Position numbers and translations under genes: made by a program. The notes under the pieces were generated by a model. That model ran no database searches. It was not told where the DNA came from and saw only the letters and a program-made list of their open reading frames with translations. Positions 11,319 to 20,104 of a stretch of 64,000 bases of DNA are shown here, in pieces. How positions within the stretch are numbered: position 1 is the stretch's first letter; each line of letters starts with the position of its first letter. This DNA is from Microglena sp. YARC (taxonomy: Eukaryota > Chlorophyta > Chlorophyceae > Chlamydomonadales > Chlamydomonadaceae), in contig CM039462.1 of the NCBI GenBank assembly GCA_022414725.1, positions 130,069,345 to 130,133,344 of the forward strand. Direction: 5' to 3'.

Positions 11319-12660
11319 CTACCGCTTGTTCACATGATAAGAGCGGACAGAGGGGTCTCTCTTCATCCCTAGCACGTTCATCGCCTTGTCCTTGGCAGAA
11401 GCCAAGTACTTGGCAAACGCCTCGCCGCTGGGCTGAGTTACAAACTCGCCATCATTCCATGCCATGTCGTTCAACTTGGCAGCTTCATGGTGGGAGTATT
11501 GTACCTTGCTGCTTTTAGGCATGGCGATGCCTAGCTGGCCAGCTAGACGGCGTAGAATATATTGGAAATCTGCATGCTCCAAGAACCTCATGATCATGTC
11601 GACGGATGGCTTGTATCCACAACCGTTCACCACCAAACTGGACTCGGTCTCAAGGTCATCTGTAGATGCGGCCCGTTCCACAAACAATCTAGCTGCAGAG
11701 GGATGATTCTTCATGCTTTGCATGTGAGCCTCTATGTTCGCCATTGACTTGAAGCCCCTGGTCATACAAGAAGGCCTCGACAATGGGCACATTTTGGGAG
11801 TCAGCACTCTTTGAAAGAGCCGCTGCCAAGTACCGAAGCGATGGAGACTCATGGATTGTATCCAATATGTGTCGCAAGCTTAGCTACTCAGGCAGCTCAC
11901 CATCGTCACCACACTGTGCTCGTAATTGGGAGACACAGTTCTTTGACTTGTGGGCGTAATCCTCATGGTCAACCAATAGATGACCAGTCAAACATGACAC
12001 CTCAGCCTGATAGGTGTTGTTAAAAAAATCACACCCTTGGGAGAGGATCTGCATGCGCTTGGAGTCAAACGCAATCTGTGCCATGACATTAGCCATGTCC
12101 TTATGTGAAACCCCATGGTGTTGGCTAGCATGCACCAACCGAAACGCGAGCAATGCAGAAGTGGTAGAGGGTGGATTATTGCCAAAGATGTTTTCTTTGC
12201 AAAACTTTGCCCAAGCCTTAGGATCTTCAGGATACATGTTAGCAGTGAGTCCTTCAAAGGTGGACTGCTTTGTTGTTATCTTGGCGACCTGCTTTTGTAC
12301 AAGGTCAACCACGTACAACATCTGCCCTGGGGTCACTTCACCTGTTAGGTACTTTGTCATCGCTTCCTCGTAACTTTCCATGGCTTCCGCAGTATTTTCT
12401 TCAGGACGGCTTGGAGGTGCCCGAGCCTGAACAGATGATAGCATGCTATGACCAGAAGTTGTCTGAGAGACAGTGGGTGGCAGGATGGACAGTGAGAGCA
12501 CCTCCTCAACCCGAATTGATAGAAGACCCGTTGCCAAGGCTTTCCTCTCCAGGCTACGATGCTTTGCCCCACATATGCAACATGCATCTTCGTTGGAGGG
12601 ATTCAGATTTGGTACCGAGTCGGAGGCTTCCATGGCGCATGGGGTGTCAACACTAAACAC
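11319..12660 (-). pseudogene. Unrecognised protein-coding relic on the minus strand
   Basis: On the minus strand one frame runs from ATG at 12660 to TAG at about 11884 (258 residues). It stays open past that stop to about 11760, then shifts frame once and continues to 11319, giving about 440 codons in all. Near the N-terminus is CCICGAKH, a possible Cys/His metal site. The rest is mixed helical-looking sequence (for example VVDLVQKQVAKITTKQ, MANVMAQIAFDSKRM, DFQYILRRLAGQLG) with normal amino acid composition, unlike the repeat-derived ORFs around it. One nonsense codon and one frameshift suggest a recently decayed gene. I do not recognise the family; it may be cargo of the composite repeat that encloses it. 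Confidence 0.45.
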
Positions 12661-13360
12661 TGTCTCGTCTTGCTGCCTGGTTTTTGCTTAATTACTAGTA
12701 GTCCTCCCAATCCAGGGCTGATACTGCTATCTGCGTGCAAAGATTGCTGGTTGGTAGCCTCCTAACTCCACATAAACACATATTTCATGCAATGAGTGCA
12801 TGAAGAGATCAAAACCTGCATCTTAACATAGCCATATGGGCTCACCCCCAGGTCCAAGGTTGGCAGTTGTGGTACAAGGTCGCCCCCTGGCCCGCGAACT
12901 TGGCGAAACAGGTCCTTACAGTGAACCACCCTACTCCAGATATGCCAAATGGATAGTTGCAGCGCAAAATTAGGCCTCGCATCACTACGAATTCCACCGC
13001 AAGAGGGGATTCGTACTTTTCCCAAGTACTGGATCTTCGTCTCCTAGCAGTGGCAAGCGGCTAGCAACTATCATAATGACTTACTATGACGCGTGCAAAT
13101 AATTGCGCGCCATGGAGCTCCTCGAAGCGCGCAGTGGAGCTCCTTGCCGAAGTCTGTTTTCAGGCCCCCCTAGGGCCCAACACGTTCAGAGAGCAAACTT
13201 GCGATCGATAGGAGAATTGAATCCATTTTGTGCATAAGATGTCCAATTAACAGTTATGTGCGCGTTTAGATTGATGCGCATAAGTGACCTCAGCATAGTC
13301 ACGGGTTTTCGAGACGGGCCGTGCCCTAGCCATCCCCATGCCCCCCCCCCCCCCCCCCCC

Positions 13361-13490
13361 GAGACGAAGCCTGACACGCCAGCCAACGGTCTCGTTACTA
13401 ACTCGCTTGCGTTGCCACCTGTCGCTGTCGCTCCGATGCGAACACTCCCCGCCAAGTTGTAGCGCCGCTTGCGACGCTGCATAGAACTTG
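13361..13490 (+). repeat. Dispersed repeat family E, copy 1
   Basis: About 130 bp ending in GCGACGCTGCATAGAACTTG. The same family occurs at 23208-23418 (-), 24734-24928 (+), 53690-53928 (+) and 54594-54797 (-). This copy lacks the GGAGCCCCC hairpin end seen in the longer copies. It directly abuts composite repeat copy 2. No TIR or coding capacity recognised. Confidence 0.75.
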
Positions 13491-13722
13491 TCAGATCTGG
13501 ACTCAGGGATTTTACGCCTTTGTACGTTGGAGTAGATCGTGTAAACTGCACATCTTGGTTTTGATCTACACCTGGCGCGTTGTGGCAGTATTGACGTTTC
13601 AATCTTTCTTTCTCTGCAAACCTTGGGTGGCTGGATTTCAATTTGTGTGCACATAACCGAGGCTTTGCTGCTCCACTGCACTGCAGCCGAATTTCCTCCG
13701 CCTCGTTTCCACTCGAGCAGCC

Positions 13723-13842
13723 ATGGAGCATTGGGTGATGGTGGAGGGAGCGGCGTTCCTGCTCATCGCGTTCATTCTCATCGCTTTGATCTCGGTCCGC
13801 TTCGATGTCGATTTTCTCAGCCTTTTCCGAAGATCCAAGACA
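13723..13842 (+). CDS. Candidate first exon of a membrane-anchored protein
   Basis: ATG at 13723 sits in a good eukaryotic start context (GCCATGG). It opens a frame encoding a strongly hydrophobic stretch, about residues 10-24 (AAFLLIAFILIALIS), then a basic segment (FRRSKT). This looks like a signal anchor or single transmembrane helix. The frame reaches GTAAGC at about 13843, a strong 5' splice-site match, after about 40 codons. No downstream exon is recognisable; the next kilobases are minisatellite. Protein family unknown. It could be chance, but start context, hydrophobic segment and donor coincide. Confidence 0.35.
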
Positions 13843-14047
13843 AGTAAGCATACTAGATGGTGCCATTACTTGTGGCAGTGCAACTTTAGCACGAGGCGTT
13901 ACCACATCTCTTAAATATTCTGAGACGCACACATGAATACAGGCTTAGTCCATTCTCCCTTCACCTGGTACACTCCAGTAAGTCCACCTGGACTCTGTCA
14001 GGCCGCGGGCACACTTGGAGTCCAATAGTGCACAAGAAAAGCAATGC

Positions 14048-14370
14048 CCTGGACTAGATCATACATTTGAAGAGGCTGGACAAACAAGGTTAGGATTGCA
14101 AGTAATCCTAACAAAGCAGAGTGATGCCTGATTTGGCTACCCCTGGACTGGATCATACATTTGAGTACCGGTAGGCAGGACACACAAGGTTAGCATTGCA
14201 AGTAAGCCTAACAAAGCAGAGTGATGCCTAATTTGGCTACCCCTGGACTGTATCATACATTTGAATAGGTCGGACAAACAAGGTTAGCATTGCAAGTGAG
14301 CCTAACAAAGCAGAGCTATGCCTGATTTGGCTACCCCTGGACTGTAGAATACCCCTAGACTGGATCATAC
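14048..14370. repeat. Tandem repeat, unit about 96 bp, about 3 copies
   Basis: CCCTGGACTG(G/T)ATCATACATTTGA recurs at about 14049, 14143 and 14241, with a degenerate fourth start near 14335. Each is followed by AACAAGGTTAG.ATTGCAAGT and AACAAAGCAGAG. No gene. Confidence 0.85.
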
Positions 14371-14715
14371 GCACACAAGCAGGGTTGTCAATATCGTTCT
14401 GGTTCCAAGATTATTGGGTGATATGTTGTACAATACTGTAGGATGTATTGCCATATTGATATATCGCACCACTCGTATCACACTATATATATTGATACAT
14501 CACACACACTTCATATATACTGTTATATCCACGATATCGTTTTTCAAATATATTGGGCATGTATATTGATGTAATATGCTGTTGGAGGAGTTCCTTGTGT
14601 CCCCTGCTCCCCCCCCCCACACACCCACCCCTCCACTTACCCCACCCTATGTAACCCATGTAAATATATTGTACAATATATGTATACACCCAGGAGGACG
14701 GGAAGAGAAAAACAA

Positions 14716-14725
14716 ATCTAGAAGT

Positions 14726-14760
<35 letters not shown>

Positions 14761-14792
14761 GTGGTGGTGGTGGTGGTGGTGGGGGGGGGGTA
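14716..14792. repeat. (GT)n(GGT)n(G)n microsatellite
   Basis: A GT run passes into GGT and then into a G homopolymer. The preceding 14380-14580 is AT-rich with ATATCG and ATATTGATA motifs and no gene. Confidence 0.9.
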
Positions 14793-15084
14793 CCTGACCC
14801 CATGAAAGTTATTGTAAGTTAGCTCATCTTACATCAAATTATCTCCTCTTTCACATTACATCAGTAAAATCCTGAACTATTGAGTGGAACAAGCTCCTTA
14901 GTCGACTTTGTCCTCAACGAACACCAGCTTAGATGGCGCTCAGACTGTATGTTTATGTGTATATTTATGTATTACATTGCTTCTCGAGGCCTCCATGCAG
15001 CACCAAACAGCAATATTAGATGCCAGAAGAGCCGCTAGCACAGCCAGCCAGTGTGGAAACCGAGCTCGCCTGAGCGTCGAGGAA

Positions 15085-15745
15085 AGGAATTTGAATTTGA
15101 ATGATCTGTCCTCAGGCTACAAGCCACTCAACTCTGTTAGGTTTGAATTTGAATTTGAATGATCTGACCTCAGTCTACAAGCCCCTCTACTCCGTTGGGT
15201 TTGAATTTGAATTTGAATTTTCTGAACTTAGGTTACAAGCCCCTCAACTCCCTTGGGTTTGAATTTGAATATGCTTTATCAGACCTCAGGCTACAGTCCC
15301 CTCAACTCTGTTGGGCTTCAATTTGAATTTCAATTGTCTGAACTTAGGTTACAAGCCCCTCAACTCTGCCGGGTTTCAATTTGAATTTGAATTATCTGAC
15401 CTCAGGTTACAAGCCCCTCTACTCTGTTGGGCTTGAATTTGAATTTGAATTATCTGGCCTCAGTTTACAAGCCCAACAACTCTGTTGGGTTTGAATTTGA
15501 ATTTGAATTGTCTGACCTCAGGCTACAAGCCCCTCAACTCTGCCGGGTTTCAATTTGAATTTGAATTATCTGACCTCAGGTTACAAGCCCCTCTACTCTT
15601 TTGGGTTTGAATTTGAATTTGAATTGTCTGACCTCAGGCTACAAGCCCCTCAACTCTGTTAGGTTTGAATTTGAATTTGAATGATCTGACCTTAGGTTAC
15701 AAGCCCCTCAACTCTGTTGGATTTAAATTTGAATTATCTGACCTC
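15085..15745. repeat. 58-bp minisatellite, about 11 copies
   Basis: Each unit contains GGGTTTGAATTTGAATTTGA, a TCTGACCTCAGGCTACAAG-type block and CCCCTCAACTCTGTT. Unit starts are spaced 56-59 bp. The GAATTT hexamer core varies in copy number among units. Confidence 0.9.
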
Positions 15746-15774
15746 AGGTTACAAGCCGCTCAGCTCCATCGGTA

Positions 15775-16300
15775 ACTGAACTTGAACTTGTCTACATGGT
15801 GGCATGGCTCCATCCTGCAATTTGTCTTCTCGCAGCATGGAGTTGAACTTGAACCTGGCTACATGGCTACATGGCTCCAGCCAGCGATTTGTCTTCTCAC
15901 AGCCTGAAGCTGAACTGGAACTTGGATACATGGCTCCAGCAAGCAATTTGTCTTCTCATAGCCTGGAGCTGAACTTGAACTTGATTGCATGGCTCCACCA
16001 AGCGGTTTGCCTTCTCGTCGTATGGAGCTGAACTTCAACCTGGCTACTTGGCTACCTGGCTCCAGCCTGCAATTTGTCTTCTCACAGCCTGGAGCTAAAC
16101 TTGAAGTTGGTTACATGGCTCCAGCAAGTGATTTGTCCTCTCATAGCCTGGAGCTGAACTTGAACCTGGCTACCTGGCTACTTGGCTCCAGCCAGCGATT
16201 TGTCTTCCCGCCGCATGGAGCTGAACTTGAACTTGGTGGCATGGCTCCAGCCAGCAATTTGTGTTCTCGCAGCCTGGAGCTGAAGTTGAGAGCGGAAGTT
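15775..16300. repeat. 58-69-bp minisatellite, about 8 copies
   Basis: Units carry TGGAGCTGAACTTGAAC, CATGGCTCCAGCCAGC and ATTTGTCTTCTC. Spacing alternates about 59 and 66-69 bp depending on a duplicated GGCTAC(A/T)T. Related single units occur at 55585-55610, 55975-56030 and 56705-56738, so it is also dispersed. Confidence 0.88.
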
Positions 16301-16842
16301 GCTGGATACCATAGCTTTTATTTTCAAATTTGAAAGTGTTTTTTTCCTAGCTTGATTGTTGTAGGCCTCCTCCAGGGACAGCGTTTTAGTGTTTTCTATA
16401 GCTTTTTAAAGCTTTTTGTAGCTTTCTAGGGGCATTCAGGGCAAACAAAAAAAACTTTTTATTTACACTTTACAGCAATATTTTCGCTAAAACGGGGTCA
16501 AAACTAGCGATCGCTAGATATATCGGAAAAAGAAATCCCTGCTGGATACCATAGCTTTTCTTTTCAGCTACCAGCAGCAGCTTCTAGGCAGCTCCCCTGG
16601 CTTGCTACCCAGCCAAACCTAAAGCAACGTAGTGCATCTGGAAGCTGACAGAATCATCTTTCCAGCACTTTTTAAATCTTGGGGCTTAGCCCAGTGACTG
16701 GCTCAGGGAGCTGCCTAGAAGCTGGTGCTCCCAGGAAACTAGAAAGCATACTAAGCGGACAGTGCAAGGGAGCTGCCTGGAAGCTGTTGCACGTAGCCCT
16801 AATACAGAAACAGTGAGCAGCTCAGTGAGAAAATTGAAAATT
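16301..16842. other. No gene seen
   Basis: Includes GCTGGATACCATAGCTTTT twice (about 16299 and 16541) and several GGCAGCTCCCTGA/GAAGCTG blocks that recur at 17160-17340, 21650 and 32140. These are scattered pieces of an unclassified repeat. Confidence 0.4.
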
Positions 16843-17100
16843 AGTACGCCATGCTACAGGCATGAGATTGAGGGAACCCTCCAGGTGTACATACTTGAGA
16901 ACAGCTACCATGTTGTGTTTATTTGGTTTCGCAGACCCTCTGCGCCTGAGCTTGGACTACCGCACTACAGCACGGAGGGAAGTTCTCTACCTCTTCCAAG
17001 GCGGCAAATCTGAGACTTAGTGAGCCTGGCCAGGGCTCGAACCTCAGACCCGTCTGAGTGTTGACTGGGTAATACTATACCTTCCAACCCAGAGCTCGGA
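16843..17100 (-). repeat. tRNA-like SINE candidate, copy 1
   Basis: On the minus strand the head has a Pol III B-box-like GAGGTTCGAGCCC. The body runs through CTCAGATTTGCCGCCTTGG-like and GCAGAGGGTCTGCGAAACC blocks and ends in GCATGGCGTACTAATTT. The same sequence is at 55610-55858 on the plus strand and, truncated, at 11150-11265. A canonical A box is not evident in the head. A separate plus-strand TAGCTCAGTTAGATAGC lies just outside (17107-17123). Confidence 0.5.
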
Positions 17101-17439
17101 ACTTGATAGCTCAGTTAGATAGCATTAGAGTTTTTATTTTCAGCTATGATCAGTAGCTTCTAGGCAGCTCCTTGAGCCAGCGACTTCGCTATACCCACGT
17201 ACTTCAGCAATTCTGGACAGCGGATTGTGTCAGCATCAAGGTGCACTAGGTCGCATTCGGCTTGTCAGGGAAGCTGCCTAGCAGCTGCTACTCGTAGCTG
17301 AAAGTATACGCCCATTAACAGGCAGCTCCCCTGACTGGCTATTCAGCCTAACCTTACACGACCTAGTGCAATTTGAAGATGACACCAGGGCACTACATGA
17401 CGCGCGGTTGCGCGCTATTGCACGCTAGCGTTGCTGCTA

Positions 17440-17660
17440 AAGAGCTACTAGACTTCCGCAGCTAGATGCCTACTGGATTGTAGCTAAGTAGTTACTGGAC
17501 TCCCGCAGCTAAATACCTACTGGACTGTAGCTAAGTTGCTGCTGGGCTCCTTTAGTTAAATAACTACTGGAATCCTGTAGCTAAGTAGCAACTGGGCTCC
17601 AGTAGCTAAATACCTACTGGAATCCTGTAGCAAAGTAGCTATCTATCTGCTGGACTCCTC
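17440..17660. repeat. Degenerate tandem repeat around GCTAAATACCTACTGGA
   Basis: About eight alternating units of ...TAGCTAA(A/G)TA... and ...CTACTGGA/CTGGGCTCC..., each roughly 25-27 bp. No gene. Confidence 0.75.
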
Positions 17661-17699
17661 TGCCTCTGTGCCGCACATTCTTGGAATTGTTCACGTTCA

Positions 17700-17865
17700 G
17701 GATCAGTTGTGTTACGTGGCCTATCAGCCGTCAAGCTGCTCCGTCTATAGACAGTGAGGGCAAACAACTGGCAGAGTCAACACGGGAATTGTAATTAAAC
17801 ACTACTACAACACTCCTGAGTACCAGTACATATATAGTAATATAATGCAATCCTATGGCTCGAGA
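17700..17865. repeat. Dispersed repeat family J, copy 1
   Basis: Shares ATCAGCCGTCA.GCTGCTC, GAGTAAACATGGG-like and ACACTCCTGAGTAC/GCAATC blocks with 55395-55530 and 56265-56400, all in the same orientation. Unclassified. Confidence 0.65.
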
Positions 17866-17881
17866 TAGTTTAACAAAATAT

Positions 17882-18048
17882 ACCAGTTTACTCATCGAAA
17901 TACCGGCCAAACCAGTCTACTCATCGAGATGCCGGTCAAACCAATATACTCATCGAAATACCGGCCAAACCAGTATACTCATCGAGATGCCAGTCAAACC
18001 AATATAATCATCGAAATACCGGATAAACCAGTCTGCTCATCGAGGTAT
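17882..18048. repeat. 29-bp minisatellite with 58-bp dimer structure
   Basis: Six units of CCA(G/A)T.TACTCATCGA followed by alternating AATACCGGCCAAA and GATGCCGGTCAAA halves, so the true period is a 58-bp dimer. Confidence 0.9.
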
Positions 18049-19072
18049 ACTTAATCCAGTGATCCGCTCCAATATGTTAATTATTGCATAATTGAAACAC
18101 AGTGGCAACTCCTGGCGGCCTCCCACGCCCGAGTTTGAACATACACCAAACAAACACAATCACTTGGGCTGAGTCATATGTCCTAGTGGTACACAGTCAA
18201 ACATCATACACCAGCTAACCAATTACCAACTAATCACCCACGAAAAACAACCCAACTAACCAGCCACCAACTAACCAACCACATCTGGAGTCCACATCAA
18301 ATCCTGAAAATGAATGATTTGTCAGACAGACAGACAGACAGGAGTACGTTACATATCTCAGCAAAACAATGCCGGGACAGGACAGAGCCGGAAAGGGAGG
18401 CTGGGATGCGGACGGCATCCGTGACTCAGACCACGGAAGGAATCAGCATCGAAGGATAAAACTCGTCATCTAGAAACAAGAAGCAAGCTCCCTCACAAAG
18501 CTATACAAAAAGAAAATAAGAAATCAAAAAGAAGGAAGTATAATAATATCATTGTAATACGATAAAAAAAAGCATAACATGTGAGAGAGAGAAAGTGGGT
18601 TCGTTAAATAAACTTAGCAAATCACTGCCGAGACTGGACAGCAGCACAGCCTGCCAACCATCAAATTTTATAACACGGAAGCACGAGGGTTTTGAAGGCA
18701 CCCCGACAAACCTGAAAAAAACTAGGTCAAGTAAAAAAAGGAAACAAACTAGAGGCGGAAAGGAGAGCGGAAAGGGGAGGGATGCAAAGGTATGCAATCC
18801 AGAACACCAAGCCCACCAACCACAAGAGAGGAAGGCCGAACCAAAAGAACTAAAAACCACCCAAGGGAGAGAGAGAGGGTTTCACCCAAGGACATTCGCT
18901 ATGAGCACCTTAATATGCAGCGAACATGTTGCAAGAATAAATATTACAGTGGCCCCTTGCCCTGGCAGTGGAAACACCACCGCCCTCGAAAGATTTTGCG
19001 ATCATTTTGGAAAACCAGATTTCTATGGTTAATATTTGTTAACATTGTGTCACCATACAAAGAACCATGATT
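18049..19072. other. No supported gene
   Basis: Contains short CAACTAACCA repeats (18205-18285), a GACA run and purine-rich sequence. A 145-residue lysine-rich ORF (18595-19032) has no domain, start context or neighbour to support it. Confidence 0.4.
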
Positions 19073-19161
19073 AGTGGGAGGTCCCAAGTTCAACTCTCGG
19101 AGGGAGCACATGTGCCCCTATAGCTCAGTTGGTTAGTAGACCCATTTAGTATGAACTTTTT
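19073..19161 (+). tRNA. Circularly permuted tRNA-Thr(AGU)-like locus, copy 1
   Basis: The 3' half comes first: anticodon-stem GTGGG (19074-19078), variable AGGTC (19079-19083), T-arm CCAAG-TTCAACT-CTCGG (19084-19100), acceptor AGGGAGC (19101-19107) and discriminator A. After a 5-base spacer (19109-19113) comes the 5' half: acceptor GCCCCTA (19114-19120), TA, D-arm GCTC-AGTTGGTTA-GTAG, anticodon-stem CCCAT (19141-19145) and loop TTAGTA. CCCAT pairs fully with GTGGG (one G-U). The acceptor forms four Watson-Crick pairs and one wobble of seven. The joined loop would be TT-AGT-AA. TTTTT at 19157-19161 could end Pol III transcription. D- and acceptor-stem mismatches suggest decay or a pseudogene. 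Confidence 0.6.
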
Positions 19162-20026
19162 GTCTGTCTTAACGGTCCCACAGACTCGTGGATACAATCC
19201 ACCAAGGGTATTTTTTACTCAATTGTTTTCTTGGGGGTCGAACTCTCTCCGAACCGCACTACCTTACGTGACGGGCCAACTCAGTTTTATAATTTCAGTG
19301 AAAGGAACTGAAAGGAAACCATTTTTTGTGCACAACATATTTTTGTGCAGCGCTCTATCCAGCTCCAGGGTAGTGCAAGACGCAGCGTCCTGCATCGCAG
19401 GACGCAACATGGGGAGGTTCCGTTGCGTCCCAGACGCAGGTTCAGGGTGTTGGTTGCGTCTTACCCATCAGTTGATTAGCCCACATCCACTCCATTTCCG
19501 TGGGCTGCGGGTTCTGTCGATAACAGGACGCAGCCTCAGAATTTGATCGCGTCCCAGGACGCAACCAACCGAATTGGGTGCGTCCCAGGATGCAACCCCT
19601 GGGGTCCGTTTGAAGTACCCGGGCTCCATCCTTCAACTATCACTTCAGAATATAGGTTTCAACGCCGCCTAACCCCCTCTGCGCGATCGGTGTGTTGCAG
19701 TTCTCGACTTATCGCTTCCTCGTGGCGACTCACATCCCAGAACTACAACTCCTCCTCGCAACCAGGGTGATCAGGTATGCCGCACTCCAAATATACGTTT
19801 CAATGGTTTCATGAGCCAAAATCTGCGCCTCATGAGCCCAATAAGATATCATACGTTTCATTGCGCATGGAGGCACAATATTTTGAACAGTTGAATGATG
19901 GATTCGGGATGGATGGATGTTTTATTTGTATTATACTAAATGATGCCTTATTACGTGTTTATTCCTGTGCCAAGTCCTACACCCAAGAATAGCGTTCGGA
20001 CAACTTCATGGACGATTTGTATTTGT
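19162..20026. other. Spacer between the inverted tRNA-like loci; GGACGCA repeats
   Basis: Between about 19375 and 19600 the motif GGACGCA(A/G) or its complement TGCGTCC recurs many times in both orientations. No domain-bearing ORF is seen. Confidence 0.5.
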
Positions 20027-20104
20027 TACTGAACGGGTGCTCTAACCAACTGAGCTATAGGAGCGTGTGTGCTCCCTCTAATAGTTGAACTCGGGACCTC
20101 CTGC
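20027..20104 (-). tRNA. Circularly permuted tRNA-Thr(AGU)-like locus, copy 2
   Basis: Read on the minus strand the order is again 3' half then 5' half, with a 5-base spacer (20065-20069): anticodon-stem GCAGG (20104-20100), AGGTC, T-arm CCGAG-TTCAACT-ATTAG, acceptor AGGGAGC (20077-20071), A, spacer, acceptor GCTCCTA (20064-20058), TA, D-arm GCTC-AGTTGGTTA-GAGC (perfect stem), A, CCCGT (20037-20033), loop TCAGTAA. Acceptor pairing is five Watson-Crick plus one wobble. The anticodon stem has one A-C mismatch, and the T stem is damaged on its 3' side. Copies 1 and 2 complement each other: each keeps stems the other has lost. No T-run follows directly, so this copy is likelier dead. Confidence 0.55.

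Larger units (their letters stand above)
10363..13360. repeat. Composite dispersed repeat, copy 2, with internal cargo
   Basis: Its left (10366-10890) and right (12825-13335) segments match copy 1 at 7.5-9.1 kb, but the interior is about 1.4 kb longer. The interior holds a minus-strand broken gene (11319-12660) and a tRNA-like SINE fragment (11150-11265). Same ends with different interior is the pattern of a transposon that carries variable cargo, or of an element with later insertions. Family not identified. Confidence 0.6.

Noticed and set aside
14720..14790. Zinc-finger or collagen-like coding from GT/GGT repeats
   Set aside because: Pure microsatellite.
17101..17135. Stand-alone tRNA 5' half (TAGCTCAGTTAGATAGC followed by a T-run)
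   Set aside because: No matching 3' half on the same strand upstream or downstream with pairing stems. The nearby B box is on the opposite strand.
18595..19032. 145-residue lysine/arginine-rich ORF
   Set aside because: No domain, biased composition from purine-rich DNA, and no splice or start evidence.
19145..19215. A second T-arm-like fold (GTGG-ATACAAT-CCAC at about 19188-19203) as another tRNA
   Set aside because: No variable loop, acceptor or D-arm in the right places. Probably chance near the permuted locus.
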